Program-made: the position numbers and the translations under genes
Source: JANXVR01 sp034667405
Lineage (GTDB): Bacteria; Actinomycetota; UBA4738; HRBIN12
NCBI GenBank assembly: GCA_034667405.1
Contig: JAXDJX010000016.1
Coordinates: 1-64,000 of the forward strand
Reading direction: 5' to 3'
Length of the DNA stretch: 64,000 nucleotides
The notes under the pieces: generated by a model
Database searches by the model: none
Seen by the model: the letters and a program-made list of their open reading frames with translations, nothing else
What the model was told of the DNA's origin: nothing
Part shown: positions 60,014 through 64,000 of the stretch, piece by piece
Numbering within the stretch: the first letter of the stretch is position 1
Layout: each line of letters opens with the position of its first letter

Positions 60014-61416
60014 GTGGTCACGATGGTGCGGCCGTGCGTGAAGTTATCTGCGTAGGATCCGCTGCCGGTCCACATGAACGTGACCCCGCCCACGCCGCTC
60101 GATGAATCGAGCGAGAAACCGGCGCCCACGTAGGTGTCGACGTGGTCCACGACTCCGTTGTGGTCCCAGTCGTAGAACATGATGTCGCCCGGGTGAAGGT
60201 CCGCGAACTTCACGCGGTTGCCGTTGGCCGCCATGTCTGCGGACGTGCGTTGAGGAAGGCTCCAGCCCGCGAACGGCCGAGGCGGCGCCACGTTCCACGC
60301 CCCGCCGTCGTCGTGCCGAAGGAGCCACCAAGTGAGTCCGGAGCAGTCGAACCCGGGTACCGGTTGACCGCCCAGTCCGGATGGTTCGGGCGCGCTGAAC
60401 CCCCACTCGCCGGCCCAGACGTACGGATAGCCCACGTACTTGATGCCCCATTGGACGACCTGGGTCATCTTGTTCCCGAGATGCGGGAGGACCATCGAGG
60501 AATACTGCGCCGCAGCGTTGTTCACGGTGTAATTCTGACTGGATCCGCTGGGTGCGTCGTATGCGGTGGCGGCCATGAAGAGCGAATACGCGACCTGCGC
60601 CCGCGGCATCTTCGAGTGCGGGTTCACATCCTTGGACTCTTGGGCGTTGTTGTTGTAGCGAAGGTAGATGCGCTGACCGATGAGCGTCGTCGCGAAGTTG
60701 TGCTGGATCTTGAAGTGATGGCCGTCCGCGGTGTGCAGGTTGCTCAGGTTGTTGATAGCGGCGTTGAGGGCCGGGTAGTGCTCGGTGAGCGCCAGTACCA
60801 GCGCCTTGTGAACCATCGACATCGTGACGGCTTTGTTCGGATTGAAGTTGCCTGCGCCGTCATGGAGCAACCACCCGCGCTGCTGCACGATGTTCGCGTA
60901 CTTGAAGAACGAACTGCTGTTGTCCATGTCCTTGAACGAGATCGACGGGTCAACCTTGGCTCCCGGAGCGAACGCTCTCACCATCGTTCGGGCGAAGTAC
61001 TTCCGCGTTTCGATCGCGGCGGGGCGGAAGCGGTACGTCCCGTCGTTGTCGGCCGAGGTGTCGAGCATCCAGCCATGGCTCTCCGCGACGTAATTGACGG
61101 CGGGCCGCGCCCAGTTGTAATTCCCCATGTCCGACCACGTGATGCTGCGGCGCACAGCCTGCATCTGCGGCGAGATGTAGGGTTTCGGCGGCTTCGGACC
61201 GCCCCCCATCTCACCGGCAAGGATGCCCCGTTCGGCATCCGTTGGCGCTGTGCTCGCCTGCGCCACGCCGACTGTGGGCATCAGGAGGACCGCAAGCGAT
61301 CCTGCGATCACTAACGGCGCCAAGCGACGGCGGAAACGGCGACATCCCCCCGGAGTCATATGGATAGGGTCGGCGGGACGACGTCGTTCCTTGAGCCTGC
61401 GGAACGAACGACACAT
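60010..61416 (-). CDS. Secreted SLH-domain NlpC/P60 peptidoglycan endopeptidase
   Basis: A 468-aa exported enzyme. The signal peptide has a long basic N-region and core LAPLVIAGSLAVLLMP near residues 32-48. Two or three SLH-like repeats follow, near 85-135 (WSDMGNYNWARPAVNYVAES; RFRPAAIETRKYFARTM) and 150-205 (FKDMDNSSSFFKYANIV). The NlpC/P60 domain (about 325-468) has catalytic Cys in GFDCSGLTWWLL and His in VVDHVDTYVGAG. It cuts wall peptides while anchored by SLH. ATG 61416 has TACGGT eight bases upstream, and ATG 61359 is the alternative. Confidence 0.88.
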   Translation of the reverse strand: MCRSFRRLKERRRPADPIHMTPGGCRRFRRRLAPLVIAGSLAVLLMPTVGVAQASTAPTDAERGILAGEMGGGPKPPKPYISPQMQAVRRSITWSDMGNYNWARPAVNYVAESHGWMLDTSADNDGTYRFRPAAIETRKYFARTMVRAFAPGAKVDPSISFKDMDNSSSFFKYANIVQQRGWLLHDGAGNFNPNKAVTMSMVHKALVLALTEHYPALNAAINNLSNLHTADGHHFKIQHNFATTLIGQRIYLRYNNNAQESKDVNPHSKMPRAQVAYSLFMAATAYDAPSGSSQNYTVNNAAAQYSSMVLPHLGNKMTQVVQWGIKYVGYPYVWAGEWGFSAPEPSGLGGQPVPGFDCSGLTWWLLRHDDGGAWNVAPPRPFAGWSLPQRTSADMAANGNRVKFADLHPGDIMFYDWDHNGVVDHVDTYVGAGFSLDSSSGVGGVTFMWTGSGSYADNFTHGRTIVTT

Positions 61417-61424
61417 CGCGATCG

Positions 61425-61430
61425 ACCGTA
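61425..61430 (-). promoter_or_regulatory. -10 box of leaderless type for the NlpC/P60 gene
   Basis: Minus-strand TACGGT ends eight bases before ATG 61416, with no ribosome site between. It favours this start over the internal ATG at 61359. Confidence 0.4.
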
Positions 61431-61481
61431 ACAGGCCTTATGCCGGCAGCGGAAGGGGTCCGGCCCCTACGGTCGGTGAGG

Positions 61482-61487
61482 TAGGCT
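61482..61487 (+). promoter_or_regulatory. -10 box of leaderless type for the 72-aa gene
   Basis: TAGGCT ends six bases before GTG 61494, with no ribosome site between. Confidence 0.45.
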
Positions 61488-61493
61488 CGCGCC

Positions 61494-61712
61494 GTGCTCG
61501 GGGAGCAGCCGGCGTTGGTGTTGGATCTCAAGTGGTGGGATGTCCACGGCGTTGCCTATGTCGACATCACTGTCGCGTACAAGGATCGTTCCGTGGAGAC
61601 CGCCCGCCTCGGCGGCGAAAGTGTGCCGCAAGGGCTGGCGGCGGGCGACGAAGTGCTGGTCAGCAAGGCGATGAACATGATCGTGGCGATCAGCCGAACA
61701 GACCCCGTTTAG
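61494..61712 (+). CDS. Small hypothetical protein
   Basis: A 72-aa protein with a GTG start and leaderless-type promoter. It is predicted all-beta (LVLDLKWWDVHGVAYVDITV, then EVLVSKAMNMIVAISR). No domain is recognised and it has no signal or membrane segment. Its stop overlaps the convergent gene (TTAG). Confidence 0.6.
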   Translation: MLGEQPALVLDLKWWDVHGVAYVDITVAYKDRSVETARLGGESVPQGLAAGDEVLVSKAMNMIVAISRTDPV

Positions 61713-62236
61713 TCCTTCTTCGGCCCTTCAGCTCGAACCTCTTCCACGGCGGTGAGCGCCTGCCGTAGATCGTTCAGCCACTCGTCCTGACGCTCGGCGA
61801 CCAATCGGACGCACCAGGCGAGGGCGTGCGAACGGCTCCTGGCGACGCCCGAATCCACCAGCGTGTCCAACACCCGGCGTTCGGGCATCCGCAGACGTGT
61901 CATGGCAGGCACGGAGAGGGTCGTGAACAGCTGGCGCTGATCGCCGCAGACCGCGCCCCATGAGACCTTGCGATCGAACTGATGCTGGGCCTCGTCCGCG
62001 ATACGCATCCGCTGGCTGCGCGTGTCTTCCCGGAACCCGGCGATCCGTGAACCGAGCGCCGCCCCACGAGCCTCGGGGGTGGCATCGGACCCCAGGTCCG
62101 GTTCGGCGAGCGTCCCCACGACCAGGATCTCGTCGCGGTCGACGGTGACCTCCGGTGGTCCGGCGAGCCACCCATCTGGAAGCCGTCCGGTGAACCATCC
62201 CTGCACCTGCTCGTCTGCGTTCTCTCGCGTCGTCAT
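61709..62236 (-). CDS. Conserved hypothetical protein of actinobacterial type
   Basis: A 175-aa soluble protein. WFTGRLPDGWLAGPPEVTVDRDEILVVGTL leads to a charged helical middle (FREDTRSQRMRIADEAQ), then WGAVCGDQ, LSVPAMTRLRMPERRVLDTLV and SRSHALAWCVRLV. I recall similar unnamed proteins in Streptomyces. The last part looks like a ribbon-helix or small helical DNA-binding module, but no function is established. Its promoter is the strongest leaderless example in the window. Confidence 0.75.
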   Translation of the reverse strand: MTTRENADEQVQGWFTGRLPDGWLAGPPEVTVDRDEILVVGTLAEPDLGSDATPEARGAALGSRIAGFREDTRSQRMRIADEAQHQFDRKVSWGAVCGDQRQLFTTLSVPAMTRLRMPERRVLDTLVDSGVARSRSHALAWCVRLVAERQDEWLNDLRQALTAVEEVRAEGPKKD

Positions 62237-62243
62237 GCAATGG

Positions 62244-62272
62244 AGATTACCGCATTACACGGCCACGGTCAA
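62244..62272 (-). promoter_or_regulatory. Promoter of leaderless type for the 175-aa gene
   Basis: Minus-strand TTGACC (62272-62267) and TAATCT (62249-62244) are exactly 17 bases apart, and the -10 ends seven bases before ATG 62236. Confidence 0.65.
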
Positions 62273-62400
62273 GGGTTGTCGGAGGGGGCCTTCCTCCCTT
62301 CCTTGAAGGGGCTGTCGGAAGCGGGGATGCGCTGGATGCGCTTCCGTCCGCCGCTCGTGGGTGGTTCACTTCGCCTGTTGTCCGAGAGAGGGGCTCGAAG

Positions 62401-63153
62401 ATGGAGAAGAAGCCAGGGGCGGTCGTTATCATTGTCGGCGGCGCGCTCATGACGATCGGTGCATTCCTGACCTGGGTTACCGCCAAGGTCGACCTCACGG
62501 CGTTCGCAGACGCCATCAAGGAGAAAACCGGGGTGGATGTCACCGGCGTCCCGGGGTTCTCGTCGGTGGCGAAGTCGTACTCGGCCGCGGGGATCAAGGG
62601 CTGGGAGGGGAAGCTCGCCCTCGTGGGCGGTCTGCTGGCCCTCGGGCTCGGCGTGGCTGCCATCATCGGGTCGGTGTCCCATCCGTTGGCAGGGCGGATC
62701 GCGGCTGCAGGTGGCGTCCTCGGGATCCTCGGCGCCGGATACGTGCTGGTTCGGACGTCCAGCGCGATCGCTGACGCGAAGGCAAGCATGGCCACCGAGG
62801 TGACGGGCCTTGGTCTCAGCCCGAGCATCGTGGACACGATCTTCAAAGTGTCCACCGGGATCGGTCTCTACCTGACACTGCTCGGCGGGATCATCGCCAT
62901 CGTCGGTGCCATCATGCTCATGCGAACGGCCGCGCCGGTCGCGACCGCGGTTGCCCCCTCGGGGCCTCCAGCCGGCCCCGGGTCCGGCTTCGGCGCCCCG
63001 ACGGCTCCCATGGCTCCGACGCCCGCGGGTTCGAGCTCCGCGCCGCCGCCCGCGGCACCCTCGCCGCCCGCCGTGCCACCCACGACGCCGGTCGCGCCAC
63101 CCGAGCCACCCGCACCGATGGGCAGCGGCACCGGCGGTGACGCTCCGAGCTAG
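62401..63153 (+). CDS. Four-helix membrane protein with Pro-rich tail
   Basis: A 250-aa protein. Hydrophobic helices lie near residues 7-27, 75-93, 100-118 and 155-178. The last 70 residues are rich in Pro, Ala, Gly and Ser. No family is recognised; it resembles generic actinobacterial membrane proteins such as the one at 44320. The tail may cross the wall or bind partners. Confidence 0.65.
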   Translation: MEKKPGAVVIIVGGALMTIGAFLTWVTAKVDLTAFADAIKEKTGVDVTGVPGFSSVAKSYSAAGIKGWEGKLALVGGLLALGLGVAAIIGSVSHPLAGRIAAAGGVLGILGAGYVLVRTSSAIADAKASMATEVTGLGLSPSIVDTIFKVSTGIGLYLTLLGGIIAIVGAIMLMRTAAPVATAVAPSGPPAGPGSGFGAPTAPMAPTPAGSSSAPPPAAPSPPAVPPTTPVAPPEPPAPMGSGTGGDAPS

Positions 63154-63160
63154 ATCCCCG

Positions 63161-63566
63161 ATGCGAACTATCGAGTTCCGGATCTCGACGGCGGGCCGAC
63201 GTGTAGCCGACATCACCACGGAGGTTCGAACGTTCGCTGCGAACGCGGGTGGAGATGGGCTGCTGAACGTGTTCGTCCCGCATGCCACTGCGGGCGCGGC
63301 CTTGATGGAGATCGGGTCGGGCTCTGAGCCCCGATCTGGAAGCCGCGCTCGAGCGCCTGTTGCCTCGCGACGACCGATATGCGCACCAGCACGGATCCGT
63401 GGGCCACGGCGGCGATCACCTCTTGCCGGTGATCGTGTCGCCGTCTCTAACCATCCCCGTGCTGGCGGGCTCGCTGGCGCTCGGGGTGTGGCAGTCGGTG
63501 GTCGTCGTAGACGCCAATCGCGAGAACGACACGCGAACCGTTCGCCTGAGTTTCTTCCCTGCCTAG
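63161..63566 (+). pseudogene. YjbQ/UPF0047 family gene with +1 frameshift
   Basis: The first frame (63161-63328) gives MRTIEFRISTAGRRVADITT and VFVPHATAGAALMEIGSGSEP, the N-terminal half of YjbQ (UPF0047; thiamin phosphate synthase-like). The second half continues in the next frame from about 63333: DLEAALERLLPRDDRY, HQHGSVGHGGDHLLPVIV and LALGVWQSVVVVDANREND, ending at 63566. One extra C in the CCCC run at 63329-63332 explains the shift. It is a recent pseudogene, an assembly error or, less likely, a programmed frameshift at CCC-CGA. Confidence 0.8.
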
Positions 63567-63973
63567 AGGTACTGGCCGGGGGCTCGGTCCTTCTTCGACG
63601 CCGGCGGGGACTTCACCGCCTGCACATCGCGCTCGCGAAGCAGGACCAGATCAGCGCCGTCAAGTTCGACCTCCAGGCCGCTCGAGGGGAGGAACAGCAC
63701 GCGGTCACCCGGTTTGGCTACGCGGACATCCGGGCCGACCAACTGCACGTCGGCCCAGCTCAGCCGCCTGGGCGCCGGCATGGCGGTCGCGGGGATGAGG
63801 AGTCCGCCGGCCGATCTTCGCTCGCCGTCTGCGGGAGGACGGACCACCAGCCGATCCGCGGTGAGGCGAACATCGCCCGCTCCGTTGGATGCTGCTGCTG
63901 CCTTCTTCGCCCGCGGCCTCTTCGCCTTCTCGGCGCCGGCCGGCGGGGACGCTGGTTCGTTCGTTCGTGGCAT
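63563..63973 (-). CDS. Divergent GroES-like co-chaperonin (Cpn10 fold)
   Basis: A 136-aa protein. After a Lys/Ala-rich extension of about 33 residues, the Cpn10 fold is clear: VRLTADRLVVRPPADGERRS aligns with the GroES N-terminus, and GGLLIPATAM with the mobile loop (usual GGIVLPDTA). VGPDVRVAKPGDRVLFLP and DGADLVLLRERDVQAV match the end. It is distant from typical GroES and lies about 7 kb from groEL. It may be the co-chaperonin of that GroEL or a paralogue with its own partner. Confidence 0.75.
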   Translation of the reverse strand: MPRTNEPASPPAGAEKAKRPRAKKAAAASNGAGDVRLTADRLVVRPPADGERRSAGGLLIPATAMPAPRRLSWADVQLVGPDVRVAKPGDRVLFLPSSGLEVELDGADLVLLRERDVQAVKSPPASKKDRAPGQYL

Positions 63974-63981
63974 CGCTTGCG

Positions 63982-63987
63982 AGTGTA
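63982..63987 (-). promoter_or_regulatory. -10 box of leaderless type for the GroES-like gene
   Basis: Minus-strand TACACT ends eight bases before ATG 63973. No CIRCE repeat is visible in the few upstream bases left in the window. Confidence 0.4.
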
Positions 63988-64000
63988 CCGACGCCGAACC

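Noticed and set aside
63360..63566. A separate TTG-initiated 68-aa gene
   Set aside because: It is the second half of the frameshifted yjbQ and has no ribosome site of its own.

Overview
The window is high-GC, densely packed bacterial DNA. It almost certainly comes from an actinobacterium, and probably a lineage outside the well-known Streptomyces and Mycobacterium clades. The gene order is the best evidence. The topA, holB, zinc metalloprotease, tilS, hpt, ftsH, folE-folP-folB-folK, DUF2520, panC, coaX, lysS, clpC, radA, carD, ispD-ispF, rlmB series runs in the order I recall from mycobacterial and streptomycete chromosomes. It is followed by DUF3263, LytR_C and groEL. CarD, an MFS-Tmk fusion and start codons sitting 6 to 8 bases after a TAnnnT box are also typical of actinobacteria. 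I see no rRNA, CRISPR array, phage or insertion sequence.

Layout. 1-6256: a partial DedA protein, then topA, MFS-tmk and holB (DNA topology, dTTP supply, replication clamp loading). 6320-18965: a signalling island inserted between holB and the metalloprotease gene. It holds three tandem membrane histidine kinases (the middle one lacks the phosphoacceptor His), a lone receiver, a NarL-type regulator, a receiver-HTH-adenylate cyclase, two universal stress proteins (one fused to an ABC1/AarF kinase) and two small membrane genes. A tRNA-Thr(CGU) follows at 19038. 19170-32627: metalloprotease, tilS, hpt, ftsH, the folate genes, and pantothenate/CoA genes with a remnant of nadC. 32614-38839: lysS, a receiver, clpC, and a RIO kinase with a structured leader that encodes a short peptide. 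39024-44920: radA, carD, PIN-TRAM, ispD, ispF, rlmB and tRNA-Thr(UGU). 44922-55070: an amidohydrolase, a GAF-PAS histidine kinase, DUF3263/LytR_C, an Rrf2 regulator, acetyl-CoA synthetase and an S9 peptidase. 55102-63973: CIRCE-controlled groEL, an MFS transporter with a cyclic-nucleotide domain preceded by a tiny leaderless ORF, larE, a thioesterase, an SLH-NlpC/P60 wall hydrolase, small unknown genes, a frameshifted yjbQ and an orphan GroES-like gene.

How the parts may work together (inference). The cyclase output domain and the cyclic-nucleotide-binding MFS protein could be the two ends of one cAMP pathway. The tandem kinases could act as heterodimers that phosphorylate the adjacent receivers. 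Two structural habits recur: promoters placed for leaderless mRNAs, and convergent genes that share a CTAG tetranucleotide as overlapping stop codons.
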